A DNA stretch of 64,000 nucleotides from NCBI RefSeq assembly GCF_021117385.1, contig NZ_CP088252.1:496001-560000 (forward strand), given 5' to 3'. Shown one piece after another: positions 33,340 through 41,963 of this stretch. Both the position numbers and the translations under genes were made by a program. The notes under the pieces are model-generated. The model ran no database searches. It saw only the letters and a list, made by a program, of their open reading frames with translations, and was not told the origin of the DNA. Position 1 is the first letter of the stretch, and each line of letters starts with the position of its first letter. The stretch is from Frateuria soli. Its GTDB lineage: Bacteria > Pseudomonadota > Gammaproteobacteria > Xanthomonadales > Rhodanobacteraceae.

Positions 33340-35973
33340 GTGATCCCGCAGAACCCCGCGCCGCTTCCGGCGGACGCGCCCGCACCAGGCCAACCCTGGA
33401 TCGTGATGAAGTTCGGCGGCACGTCCGTCGCGACGCTGCCGCGCTGGCAGAACATCCGTGAGCTGATCGCCAGCCGCCGCGCCGAAGGCGCCCGCGTGCT
33501 GGTCGTCGTGTCCGCGCTCACCGGCATCACCGATGCGCTGAAACAGATGTGCGCCGAGGGCAACGGGGACAAACGCAGGGCGGCGGCCGAAGCGATCGCG
33601 CAACGCCACCATGAGTTGCTGGATCACATGCATCTGCCGCTGCCGGGCCCGCTCGCGACGCGCCTGGCCGACCTGGTGGCGCTGGCCGCCGAGGGTCCGG
33701 CATCCCGGGGCGAGCTGGTCTGGGCAGCGCAGGTGCAGGCACACGGCGAACTGATGTCGAGCGCGCTGGGTGCGGCTTACCTCACGGCCAGCGGCCTGCC
33801 CACGCAATGGGTGGACGCGCGCGAGTGCCTGGCCGCCATCGCGCTGCCCAACCAGAACGAGCGCACGCGGCTGCTGTCGGCCACGGTCGAGGCGCATCCC
33901 GACCCGGCGCTGGGGGCGCGGCTGGCCGCGCAGGGCGAGGTGTTCATCACCCAGGGCTTCATCGCGCGCGAGGAGCGCGGGCGAACGGTTTTGCTTGGTC
34001 GCGGCGGATCGGACACCTCGGCGGCATATTTCGGCGCGCTGCTCAAGGCTTCGCGCGTGGAAATCTGGACCGACGTGGCCGGCATGTTCACCGCCAACCC
34101 GCGCCAGGTGCCCGGCGCGCGGCTGCTGCAGCGGCTGGATTACGAAGAAGCCCAGGAAATCGCCACCACCGGCGCCAAGGTGCTGCACCCGCGCTGTCTC
34201 TCGCCGCTGCGCGAGCCGCGCGTGCCGCTGCTGATCAAGGACACCAACCGGCCCGAACTCGAAGGCACGGTGATCGGCCCGGAGGTGCGCGAGCACGCGC
34301 CGAGCGTCAAGGCGATCAGCGCGCGCAAGGGCCTGACGCTGGTATCGATGGAGTCGGTCGGCATGTGGCAGCAGGTCGGCTTCCTCGCCGACGTGTTCGC
34401 GCAGTTCAAGAAGCATGGGCTGTCGGTGGACCTGATCGGCTCGGCCGAGACCAACGTGACGGTGTCGCTGGACCCGACCGAGAACCTGCTCGATTCGGAC
34501 GCGGTCGCGGCGCTGGCGGCGGACCTGGCCAGGGTTTGCCGGGTGAAGGTGATCGCGCCCTGCGCGGCGATCACGCTGGTCGGCCGCGGCATGCGTTCGA
34601 TGCTGCATACGCTCTCGACCGTGCTGGCCGAGTTCGGCCAGCTGCGCGTGCACCTGATTTCGCAGTCGTCCAACAATCTCAACCTCACCTTCGTGGTGGA
34701 CGAGACGGTGGTGGACGAATTGCTGCCGCATCTGCACGACCTGCTGATCGGGGCCGGCGCCTTGCGTACCGACGACAGCGCGCTGTTCGGCCCGAGCTGG
34801 CAGGCGTTGTACGGGAGTGGCGAGGCCACGATGCAGGCCGCCGTGTGGTGGCGCACTCCGGCGGGGCGCGAACGCCTGCTGGCGCTGGCCGCCGAGGCCA
34901 CGCCGCGCTACGTCTATCACCTGCCGACGGTGCGTACGCAGGCGCGGGCGATGAAATCGCTGGGCGTCGTCGACCGCGTGCACTATGCGGTGAAGGCCAA
35001 CACCCATCCGGCGATCCTGCGGGCGCTGGCATCGGAAGGCTTCGCGTTCGAGTGCGTGTCGCCGGGCGAGTTGAAGATCGTGCTGGCGACCGTGCCGGAC
35101 ACCGCGCCGCTGCTGTTCACGCCCAACTTCGCCCGCCGTGCCGACTACGTCGAGGCACTGGCCACGCGCGCCACGATCACGCTCGATGCCTTGCACCCGC
35201 TGGAACACTGGGGCGAGCTGTTCCGCGGACGCGAGGTCGTGCTGCGCGTGGATCTCGGCCGCGGGCTGGGCCATCACGAGAAGGTGCGCACCGGCGGCAA
35301 CGGCAGCAAGTTCGGCCTGCCGGTCGAACAGCTGGACGCTTTCCTGCGCCTGGCCGACACCCACCAGGTGAGCGTGCGCGGGTTGCACGCGCACCTGGGC
35401 TCGGGCGTGCTCGATCCGAAGCACTGGGGCGAGGTGTATGCGCAACTGGCGAGCCTGGCCGAACGCATCGGCAGCGTGGCCTTCCTCAACATCGGCGGGG
35501 GCCTGGGCGTGCCCTCGCATCCGGGCGAGGCGCCGCTGGACATGGCGGCGCTGGACCGCGTGCTGCGGGAGGTCAGGGCGGCCTATCCGCACTACCAGCT
35601 GTGGATGGAGCCGGGGCGCTACCTCGTCGCCGATGCCGGCGTGTTGCTGGCGCGCGTCACCCAGATCAAGGGCAAGGGCAGCCTGCGCTACCTGGGCGTG
35701 GACACCGGCATGGACAGCCTGATCCGCCCGACCCTCTACGACGCCTGGCACGAGATCGTGAACTTGAGTCGCATTGATACGCCTGCGGAGGCGCTGTATC
35801 AGGTGGTCGGGCCGATCTGTGAATCGGGCGATGTGCTGGGCACGGACCGGCGTTTGCCCGAGGCGCAGGAAGGGGATGTGATGCTGATCGCGCAGGCGGG
35901 GGCGTACGGCAAGGTGATGTCGTCGCGCTACAACCTGCGCGACGAGGCGGATGAGGTGGTGCTGGAGGACTGA
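33340..35973 (+). CDS. lysA: Bifunctional aspartate kinase / diaminopimelate decarboxylase
   Basis: 877 residues. The N-terminal half is aspartate kinase (MKFGGTSVATL near residue 23; LGRGGSDTSAAYFGALL; two ACT-like regions near 330-460). The C-terminal half is PLP-dependent DapDC: the Schiff-base lysine is K552 in HYAVKANTHPA, followed by HLGSGVLDP, EPGRYLVADAGVLL and CESGDVLGTDR. It joins the first step of the Asp pathway and the last step of lysine synthesis. This fusion is characteristic of Xanthomonadales. GTG start; an ATG 11 bp upstream is out of frame. Confidence 0.95.
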   Translation: MIPQNPAPLPADAPAPGQPWIVMKFGGTSVATLPRWQNIRELIASRRAEGARVLVVVSALTGITDALKQMCAEGNGDKRRAAAEAIAQRHHELLDHMHLPLPGPLATRLADLVALAAEGPASRGELVWAAQVQAHGELMSSALGAAYLTASGLPTQWVDARECLAAIALPNQNERTRLLSATVEAHPDPALGARLAAQGEVFITQGFIAREERGRTVLLGRGGSDTSAAYFGALLKASRVEIWTDVAGMFTANPRQVPGARLLQRLDYEEAQEIATTGAKVLHPRCLSPLREPRVPLLIKDTNRPELEGTVIGPEVREHAPSVKAISARKGLTLVSMESVGMWQQVGFLADVFAQFKKHGLSVDLIGSAETNVTVSLDPTENLLDSDAVAALAADLARVCRVKVIAPCAAITLVGRGMRSMLHTLSTVLAEFGQLRVHLISQSSNNLNLTFVVDETVVDELLPHLHDLLIGAGALRTDDSALFGPSWQALYGSGEATMQAAVWWRTPAGRERLLALAAEATPRYVYHLPTVRTQARAMKSLGVVDRVHYAVKANTHPAILRALASEGFAFECVSPGELKIVLATVPDTAPLLFTPNFARRADYVEALATRATITLDALHPLEHWGELFRGREVVLRVDLGRGLGHHEKVRTGGNGSKFGLPVEQLDAFLRLADTHQVSVRGLHAHLGSGVLDPKHWGEVYAQLASLAERIGSVAFLNIGGGLGVPSHPGEAPLDMAALDRVLREVRAAYPHYQLWMEPGRYLVADAGVLLARVTQIKGKGSLRYLGVDTGMDSLIRPTLYDAWHEIVNLSRIDTPAEALYQVVGPICESGDVLGTDRRLPEAQEGDVMLIAQAGAYGKVMSSRYNLRDEADEVVLED

Positions 35974-35980
35974 GGCAAGA

Positions 35981-36106
35981 GTGGCCCCTCACCCCAACCC
36001 TCTCCCCGGAGGGGAGAGGGAGCTGGTTTCAGGCGATGGAAGGATCGCGCGGCATCGCGCTCTCGCTCCCTCTCCCCCGGGGAGAGGGCCGGGGTGAGGG
36101 GTCGCT
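35981..36106. repeat. Two palindromic GGGAGAGGG-type repeats in opposite orientation
   Basis: One at 35981-36025 (CCCCTCACCCCAACCCTCTC then GGGGAGAGGG) and an inverted one at 36063-36106 (CTCCCTCTCCC / GGGGAGAGGGCCGGGGTGAG). Together they fill the gap between the decarboxylase and the DUF559 gene. Confidence 0.85.
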
Positions 36107-36138
36107 CCAGCGAAAGACATCATGGGAAGGGTTCAAGG

Positions 36139-36546
36139 ATGAAACGCATGAACGTGGACCGGGCACGCGGACTGCGCCTGGGCATGACCGACGCCGAGCA
36201 GGCGCTGTGGTAGCGCCTGCGGAATCGTCAACTTGACGGCTGCAAGTTCCGCCGCCAGCACGAGATTGACCGCTACGTGGTCGACTTCCTTTGCACCGAG
36301 CGCATGCTGGTGGTTGAGCTGGATGGTAGCCAGCACTTCGATCAGCAGGATTACGACGAGGCACGCACGCGTTACCTGCAGACCCAGGGCTACCGCGTGC
36401 TGCGTTTCTGGAACAATGACGTATTGACGGACATCGAGAGCGTGCTTGAGGCTGTGATGGAAGGTCTGGCGAGCCCCGGCCCCTCACCCCAGCCCTCTCC
36501 CCGGAGGGGAGAGGGAGCATGGCTCGACGGAGAGATTGACGAGTGA
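36139..36546 (+). pseudogene. DUF559 endonuclease-like gene with an in-frame amber codon
   Basis: Continuous frame from ATG 36139 (ribosome site AAGG just before) to TGA 36546 with TAG at 36211-36213 (codon 25). Before it: LRLGMTDAEQALW; after it: RLRNRQLDGCKFRRQHEI, a typical DUF559 beginning, then YVVDFLCTERMLVVELDGSQ (restriction-endonuclease-like D...E-x-D core) and YLQTQGYRVLRFWNNDVL. The final ~25 residues (SPGPSPQPSPRRGEG...) are a translated palindromic repeat. The TGA overlaps the GTG of murL. It may be dead or the stop may be misread. Confidence 0.8.
36470..36522. repeat. Palindromic repeat overlapping the end of the DUF559 gene
   Basis: GAGCCCCGGCCCCTCACCCC with CCTCTCCCC/GGGGAGAGG arms. 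It provides the C-terminal codons of the DUF559 frame and ends 21 bp before the murL GTG. Confidence 0.88.
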
Positions 36547-37904
36547 CGACCATCCAGCCACGACTTACCCAAGTCTTCCGTTTCGTTCGCTGCTCCTACG
36601 TCGACGGCGTGGCCGAGCTGGCCTACGCCTTCGACCAGGGCGAGGAAATGGTCGAGCGCATCCGCTTCCCGGACGCGCCGGTCGTGCCGGCCGGGCGCCA
36701 GCGGGCCTTCGACGCGGCGCTGGGGCTGCTGCACCTGGTCGCCGGCGTGAGCTACTACAAGGCCGGCGTGCCGCCGAAGATCGAAGTTGCGCCGCTGGAC
36801 GAGGCCACGGCCGATCTGGCCGATGCCCTGTATCTGCACGGCCTGGCGGAGTTCGCCTACCGCAACGGCCTGGATCTGCGCGGACGGATCCAGTTCCCGC
36901 GTGCTGCTGCTCGCTCATCCCATCCCGGGGAGGCAGGGCGCCTGCCGGAAGCTCCCGCCCTGAATCTCCCCAAGCGCACCCTGGTCCCGATCGGCGGCGG
37001 CAAGGATTCGCTGGTCGCGGTGGAGGCGATCAAGTCGATCGGCGGCGCGGCCACCGCGGTGTGGGTCGGCAACTCGCCGCTGATCGCCGCCTGCGCCGAA
37101 CGCACCGGCCTGCCCACGCTCAACATCCAGCGCGAGCTCTCGCCGGTGCTGTTCGAGCTCAACCGTCTGGGCGCATGGAACGGCCATATCCCGGTGACCG
37201 CGGTGAACTCCGCCATCCTGGCGCTCGCGGCGGTTCTCTATGGCTACGATTCCATCGCCTTCGCCAACGAACGCTCCGCCTCGGCCGCCACGCTGGAGTA
37301 CGAGGGCCAGCAGGTGAACCACCAGTGGAGCAAGGGCTTCGCCTTCGAGGCCATGCTGTCGGACTGGCTGCACACGCACGTCGCCGCGGACCTCGATTAC
37401 TGCTCGCTGCTGCGCCCGTACCCGGAGCTGGCGATCACCCGCGCCTTCGCCCGGCTGACGCCGTACTTCGATGCGTTCTCCAGCTGCAACCGCAACTTCC
37501 GCATCCTCGGCCCGAAGCCGGCCGACCGCTGGTGCGGACAGTGCCCGAAGTGCCATTTCGTGTTTCTGGCACTGGCGCCGTTTCTGCCCAAGCCGCGGCT
37601 GCTTTCGATTTTCGGGCGCAACCTGCTGGACGACGAGAGCCAGGCGGCCGGTTTCGACGCGCTGCTGGAATACCAGGACCACAAGCCGTTCGAGTGTGTG
37701 GGCGAGGGCGCCGAGGCGCGCGCCGCGATGTATGCGCTGAGCCAGCGCCCGGAGTGGCAGGAGGATGCGCTGGTCGCCCGCTTCATCCGCGAGATCCTGC
37801 CGCAGCTCGATCCCTCGCAACTCTCGCTGGAGCCCTGGCTGGTGCCCTCGGACGAGCACCGCGTGCCGACCCGGCTGCAGCCGGCACTGGGAGCGATCGG
37901 TTGA
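36543..37904 (+). CDS. murL: UDP-MurNAc-L-Ala-L-Glu epimerase
   Basis: 453 residues. It converts the L-Glu of UDP-MurNAc-L-Ala-L-Glu to D-Glu, an alternative to MurI in peptidoglycan synthesis known from Xanthomonas. An ATP-pyrophosphatase-like motif is present, VPIGGGKDSLVAVEA near residue 155, with NHQWSKGFAFEAMLSDWL and the cysteine block WCGQCPKCHFVFLAL near 330. The GTG at 36543 overlaps the upstream TGA. The stop overlaps the murD2 start (TGATG), indicating translational coupling. Confidence 0.9.
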   Translation: MTTIQPRLTQVFRFVRCSYVDGVAELAYAFDQGEEMVERIRFPDAPVVPAGRQRAFDAALGLLHLVAGVSYYKAGVPPKIEVAPLDEATADLADALYLHGLAEFAYRNGLDLRGRIQFPRAAARSSHPGEAGRLPEAPALNLPKRTLVPIGGGKDSLVAVEAIKSIGGAATAVWVGNSPLIAACAERTGLPTLNIQRELSPVLFELNRLGAWNGHIPVTAVNSAILALAAVLYGYDSIAFANERSASAATLEYEGQQVNHQWSKGFAFEAMLSDWLHTHVAADLDYCSLLRPYPELAITRAFARLTPYFDAFSSCNRNFRILGPKPADRWCGQCPKCHFVFLALAPFLPKPRLLSIFGRNLLDDESQAAGFDALLEYQDHKPFECVGEGAEARAAMYALSQRPEWQEDALVARFIREILPQLDPSQLSLEPWLVPSDEHRVPTRLQPALGAIG

Positions 37905-39262
37905 TGCGCATCGCCGATCTGGCCGGCCAGCGCGTGGCCATCTGGGGCTTCGGCCGCGAGGGCAGGGCGGCCATCGTGGCCCTGCGCGCGCGCCTGCCGC
38001 AGCTCCCGCTGACCCTGTTCTGCAGTCCGGCCGAAGTGGCCAGCGCGCAGGCGCTCGACCCGGCGTTGCTGGTGCGCGGCGAAGAGCCCGACGCGGTCGC
38101 GCTGGGCGCGTTCGACGTGGTGGTCAAGTCGCCCGGCATCTCCGCCTACAAACCGGCACTGCTCGCGGCGCAGGGCAGCGGCACGCGCTTTACCTCCGGC
38201 ACCGCGCTGTGGTTCGCCGAGCAGCCGCAGGCGCCGGTGGTGGCGGTCACCGGCACCAAGGGCAAGAGCACCACCACCGCGCTCATCGCGCATCTGGCGC
38301 GAAGCCTGGGCGTGCGCACCGCGCTGGCCGGCAACATCGGATTGCCGCTGCTGGAATTGCTCGACGTGCAGGCGGACTTGTGGGCGGTGGAACTGTCCAG
38401 CTTCCAGACCGGCGAGGCCGGGCCAATGCCGCTGGGCGTGGTCACCAGCCTGTACGAGGAGCACCTGGACTGGCACGGCTCGCGCGAACGCTACGTCGCG
38501 GACAAGCTCAAGCTCGCGCAGGCCGCGCGCACGCTGCTGGTCAACGGGATGCAGGAGACGCTGCTCGAGCACACGGCGACACACCCGCGGCGTGTGCTGT
38601 TCGGGATGAGCGACGGCTGGCATGTGCGCGACGGCTACATCCGGCGCGCCGACTCGCGCATCTTTGCCGTGGCCGACCTGCCGGTGCCGGGCGAGCACAA
38701 TGCGCTCAACGCCTGCGCCGCGCTGGCTGCGCTGGAAGCGATGGGACATGACGCGCGGTCGGCCGCTCCGGCGCTTGCGCACTTCCATGCCTTGCCGCAC
38801 CGCCTGCAGCCGCTGGGCGAGCGCGGGGGCGTGGCCTGGATCAACGATTCGATCAGCACTACGCCGCAGGCCACGCTGGCGGCGCTGGCGAGCCTGGAAG
38901 GCCGGGCGGTCACGGTGATCGTCGGCGGACATGATCGCGGGCTGGACTGGTCGGCATTCGTCCAGGCGGTGGGTGACCGGGCCGGGCTGGCCATCGTGGC
39001 GCAGGGTGCCAACGGGCCTCGCATTGCGGCGGCCCTGCGGGAAGCGCAGCCGATGGGTCAGATCGCGCTGGTGGCGACGCTGGACGAAGCGGTGGAGCAG
39101 GCGAGGGCGCTGACGCCCGCGGGCGGGGTGGTGTTGATGTCGCCCGGGGCGCCGAGTTTCGACCAGTTCCGCGATTACGCCGAACGCGGCCGGCGTTTCG
39201 CAGGACTGGCGGGGTTCGATGCCCAGACGATCAGCGGGATCGAGGGGCTCGGCGTCGCCTGA
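37904..39262 (+). CDS. murD2: UDP-MurNAc-L-Ala--L-Glu ligase (MurD2)
   Basis: 452 residues, Mur ligase fold. An N-terminal Rossmann-like domain (VAIWGFGREGRAAI) is followed by ATP-binding VTGTKGKSTTTALIAHL near 118, the carbamate-lysine/Mg region and the C-terminal WINDSISTTPQATLAAL, plus VIVGGHDRGLDW and MSPGAPSFDQFRDYAERG. It adds L-Glu to UDP-MurNAc-L-Ala in the cytoplasm. Coupled to murL, which then makes D-Glu. A normal murD/murI would be expected to be absent or separate; that cannot be seen here. Confidence 0.9.
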   Translation: MRIADLAGQRVAIWGFGREGRAAIVALRARLPQLPLTLFCSPAEVASAQALDPALLVRGEEPDAVALGAFDVVVKSPGISAYKPALLAAQGSGTRFTSGTALWFAEQPQAPVVAVTGTKGKSTTTALIAHLARSLGVRTALAGNIGLPLLELLDVQADLWAVELSSFQTGEAGPMPLGVVTSLYEEHLDWHGSRERYVADKLKLAQAARTLLVNGMQETLLEHTATHPRRVLFGMSDGWHVRDGYIRRADSRIFAVADLPVPGEHNALNACAALAALEAMGHDARSAAPALAHFHALPHRLQPLGERGGVAWINDSISTTPQATLAALASLEGRAVTVIVGGHDRGLDWSAFVQAVGDRAGLAIVAQGANGPRIAAALREAQPMGQIALVATLDEAVEQARALTPAGGVVLMSPGAPSFDQFRDYAERGRRFAGLAGFDAQTISGIEGLGVA

Positions 39263-39276
39263 TCGGCGGCGCAGAC

Positions 39277-39370
39277 CTTCGACTTCGCTACGCTCAGGGC
39301 GAACGGTTTTTGTTCCCCGCTTTCCCGTCCCGTTCGCGCTGAGCGTAGGCGCACAGCGCCGACGTCGAAG
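39277..39370. repeat. Long imperfect inverted repeat
   Basis: CTTCGACTTCGCTACGCTCA followed by GGGCGAACGG, and at 39329-39370 the complement CCGTTCGCGCTGAGCGTAGG ... GTCGAAG, with a ~22-bp spacer. This intergenic palindrome, with the shorter CCCTCCCCCGGGAGAGGG at ~39400, fills much of the gap between murD2 and the stress-protein cluster. Confidence 0.75.
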
Positions 39371-39507
39371 CGCCTCCCTCAAACCCCACGCTCGAGCCAC
39401 CCTCCCCCGGGAGAGGGTGCCGACAGGCGGTTGAGGGTTCGGGCGGAGCGGGGTGCGCCGAACGGCCCCGCTGGAGGGCGCGACTCACCATCAAATGTCA
39501 GGCATCA

Positions 39508-39570
39508 GAAAAGCATCGTCCGCCAGCGGAACCCTGCCGTTTGCGACAGGAGCCTGCTGGCGGACGATGC
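39508..39570 (-). terminator. Terminator of the KGG stress-protein cluster
   Basis: A perfect 15-bp inverted repeat, GCATCGTCCGCCAGC at 39513 and GCTGGCGGACGATGC ending at 39570, with a 28-bp inner loop that can pair again. On the minus strand it is followed by TTTTCT. It lies ~100 bp past the last KGG gene. Confidence 0.8.
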
Positions 39571-39668
39571 ATGCTCGGGTGGGGGTCGCACGAGTGTGCG
39601 CACACCCGCCGGTCACCGTCGCGGAGCGATCGGGCGGCCGGGATGGCCGTCCGGTCGCGCGGACCGGG

Positions 39669-39956
39669 CTAGCCTTCCGATTCCTTGCCCTTGTTCACCA
39701 GGTCGCGCACGCGATGGCCGCCCTTGGTGCCCAACTCCGAGTAACCCTCCGGACCCAGTTCTTCCTTGCGGGCTTCGCCACCCTTCTTGCCGAGTGCCGA
39801 ATAGCCTTCCGGCCCGAGTTGTTCCTTGCGGGTTTCGCCGCCTTTCTTGCCCATCTGCGAGTAGCCCTCGGGGCCGAGCTGTTCCTTGCGGATCTCGCCG
39901 CCCTTCTGGCCGGCTTCGCGCACGCTCATGTCACCGGTGTTCTTGTTGCTTGCCAT
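39669..39956 (-). CDS. KGG-repeat (LEA group 1/GsiB-like) stress protein
   Basis: 95 residues, very hydrophilic. Three consecutive ~20-residue units of the form GGE-x-RKE-[QE]-LGPEGYS-x-x-G-x-K follow [13 protein letters not shown]. This motif is the one found in group 1 LEA (Em) proteins and Bacillus GsiB, which protect cells under desiccation or osmotic stress. Ends [16 protein letters not shown]. Confidence 0.87.
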   Translation of the reverse strand: MASNKNTGDMSVREAGQKGGEIRKEQLGPEGYSQMGKKGGETRKEQLGPEGYSALGKKGGEARKEELGPEGYSELGTKGGHRVRDLVNKGKESEG

Positions 39957-40004
39957 GGTTCTTACCTCTCGGTCAGCAAATGGTTGGAAATAGCCTCGCG
40001 GGCG

Positions 40005-40190
40005 TCAGTGGTTCTTGCGATCGGTCTGCTTGCCCTCGTCGACCAGCTCGCTCACGCGCTGGCCGCCTTTCTCGCCGAGCTTCTGGTACCCCTCGTGGCC
40101 CAGTTCGTCCTTGCGCGCCTCGCCTCCCTTGTGGCCGGCTTCGCGGACGGTCATGTCGCCCTTGTCGTGGCTCTGTTTGCTCATGGACAT
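40005..40190 (-). CDS. Short KGG stress protein
   Basis: 61 residues: [20 protein letters not shown], then LGHEGYQKLGEKGGQRVSEL. A single full unit of the LEA-like motif. It lies 48 bp upstream of its neighbour on the same strand, presumably in one transcript. Confidence 0.85.
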   Translation of the reverse strand: MSMSKQSHDKGDMTVREAGHKGGEARKDELGHEGYQKLGEKGGQRVSELVDEGKQTDRKNH

Positions 40191-40206
40191 CTCCTCTGCT
40201 GAGGGG

Positions 40207-40419
40207 CTAGTCGATATCGCCGTAGCCCTTCATCACGTCTTGCGGGCCGCCGTAGTTGTCTTCGGGCAGCTTGCGGATGGTCTGCATCACCTCGTCGGGA
40301 GCGTCGTTGCGACGCGCGGCTTCGATGAGGTCCTGCTTCTCGGCCGGGTAGTCCACGCCGGACAGGTATTTCTGCACGTTGGCCGGCGAGTTGCCTCCTA
40401 TACCTCGTGTCATGGTCAC
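40207..40419 (-). CDS. DUF2795 family protein
   Basis: 70 residues. NSPANVQKYLSGVDYPAEKQ DL and AARRNDAPDEVMQTIRKLPE DNY match the DUF2795 layout (about 50-60 residues, all alpha). The role is unknown; members often accompany stress proteins, as here inside the KGG cluster. Confidence 0.85.
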   Translation of the reverse strand: MTMTRGIGGNSPANVQKYLSGVDYPAEKQDLIEAARRNDAPDEVMQTIRKLPEDNYGGPQDVMKGYGDID

Positions 40420-40427
40420 CTCCGCGA

Positions 40428-40751
40428 TTACTCGCCGCCCTCGGAATCCTTGCCCTTGTTGATCAGGTCGCGCACGCGCTCACCGCCCTTCTGGCCGAGT
40501 TCGGAATAGCCTTCCGGACCCAGCTGCTGCTTGCGGGTCTCGCCGCCCTCGCGGCCGATCTCGCTCATCGCGTTCGGGCCGCGCTGCTCGCGCAACGCCT
40601 CGACGCCCTGGTGGCCGAGATCCGAGTAGCCCTCGGGACCCAACTGCTCCCTGCGGATCTCGCCGCCCTTCTGGCCGGCTTCGCGCACGCTCATGTCGCC
40701 GCTGCCGCTGGCGCGGGAAGGGATCTGGTTGTTGCGATCGTTATTTGCCAT
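40428..40751 (-). CDS. KGG-repeat stress protein
   Basis: 107 residues. [18 protein letters not shown] with four degenerate units ([55 protein letters not shown]). The N-terminus is Asn/Gln-rich. Same LEA-like family; the middle unit has lost the Lys-Gly-Gly. Confidence 0.86.
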   Translation of the reverse strand: MANNDRNNQIPSRASGSGDMSVREAGQKGGEIRREQLGPEGYSDLGHQGVEALREQRGPNAMSEIGREGGETRKQQLGPEGYSELGQKGGERVRDLINKGKDSEGGE

Positions 40752-40932
40752 GGTTTTACCTCCGGGTTATCAGGGGAGCCCGCCAGGCGGGCGAGGCATG
40801 CGTTGCAACCCGTATGCCAGTGCGCAAGGCGCCATACCGCGTCGATCGGTGGCGGGAAGGCAGCGGCAGCGCGTGTAATTTGCGCTTGCCGTGGAAAGAA
40901 CTGCCCGCCTCGCGCGCGGCGCCTGCCTGTGG

Positions 40933-41166
40933 TCAGTCGCCTTCGCTCTGCTTGCCCTTGTTGATCAGGTCTCGGACACGGTGGCCGCCCTTGGTGCCCA
41001 GCTCCGAGTAGCCCTCGGGACCGAGCTCTTCCTTGCGCGCTTCGCCGCCCTTCCGGCCGATGGCCGAATAGCCCTCGGGACCGAGCTGTTCCTTGCGGAT
41101 CTCGCCGCCCTTCTGGCCGGCTTCGCGGACTGTCATGTCGCCCTTGTCGCTGTGCTGGTTGTTCAT
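40933..41166 (-). CDS. KGG-repeat stress protein
   Basis: 77 residues from ATG 41166 ([20 protein letters not shown]), preceded by GGAG. Two full units ([40 protein letters not shown]) and the tail [13 protein letters not shown]. The longer frame upstream is not used. Confidence 0.86.
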   Translation of the reverse strand: MNNQHSDKGDMTVREAGQKGGEIRKEQLGPEGYSAIGRKGGEARKEELGPEGYSELGTKGGHRVRDLINKGKQSEGD

Positions 41167-41219
41167 GGAGATCTCCGTTGTGGTGAAGGAAAGATTGCTG
41201 CGGTCGCTATGCACCCGGA

Positions 41220-41402
41220 TCAGTGACGGCGGCCGCCACGGTCCTCGGCCTCATGGCCTTTCTCGACCAGCTCGCGTTCGCGCTGGCCGCCCTTGTGGCC
41301 GCCCATCTGGCCGGCCTCGCGGACGGTCATGTCCCCCTTGTCGCTGCCATGGGCCTGCTTCGAGTGCTGCTGGTCGCGATCGTTTTGCTGCTTCTGGCTC
41401 AT
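41220..41402 (-). CDS. Short KGG-like stress protein
   Basis: 60 residues from ATG 41402: [20 protein letters not shown], then [20 protein letters not shown] and [21 protein letters not shown] single truncated unit without the LGPEGY part. The longer open frame upstream is largely non-coding. Confidence 0.75.
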   Translation of the reverse strand: MSQKQQNDRDQQHSKQAHGSDKGDMTVREAGQMGGHKGGQRERELVEKGHEAEDRGGRRH

Positions 41403-41442
41403 CTGTTGGCTCCGTAGTGGATCGTGGTTACCGTGCCCGTCC

Positions 41443-41618
41443 TCAGCGCCGTCCGCGCTGTTCGGCCTGGCGGCCTTCGTTGACCCGTTGGCGCACCCGC
41501 TGGCCGCCCTTCCGGCCGGCTTCGCGGACGGTGGTGCTGCCCCGACCGCTTGCGCGCGATGCCCAGCTTTCTTGTTGCCCTGGTCATGGGTGGAGGACTG
41601 TTGCCGAGTCAGGGTCAT
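41443..41618 (-). pseudogene. Frameshifted KGG protein (single-base loss)
   Basis: From ATG 41618 the frame gives MTLTRQQSSTHDQGNKKAGH RAQAVG; the matching KGG half, STTVREAGRKGGQRVRQRVN EGRQAEQRGRR with a TGA at 41443, is in another frame. Adding one G to the GGGG run at about 41541 would join them into one small protein. Too short for the translation table to show as a gene. Confidence 0.6.
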
Positions 41619-41887
41619 GGTTGGACGCCCGGCCCCAGGTGCCGGGCAGACAGGGGAGTGCAACAGCGATGCCAGCAGCCGAATGGCCCTGCGCCGCGGA
41701 TTGCGCTGCTCAGCGCAGAGCGCATGCTGAAAAAAGGCGGGGGCCGGAGAAAGAACTACAGGCGCGGCCAGGCGGGTGGTTGCGTGGTGATGGGCGTGGC
41801 GGTTCGCACGCGTCCGCGGCGCTTGTGGCAGGGCGTTTCCGGCGAGGAGGGGGAGGGCCGAGGGCGCGCGGGCGGCTGCCTGGTCCT

Positions 41888-41955
41888 TGTAGGAGCGCAC
41901 CTGTGTGCGACCGCCATGCATCCCGGTCGCGCACAGGTGCGCTCCTGCAAAGGGG
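41888..41955. repeat. REP-type inverted pair (GTAGGAGCGCACCTGTGTGC variant)
   Basis: Copy and inverted copy around ATGCATCCC. The variant has GCGCACCTGTGTGCGACC instead of CCCACTTGTGGGCGATG. It sits before tamB's stop; 41619-41887 shows nothing else. Confidence 0.85.
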
Positions 41956-41963
41956 CCGTGTGC

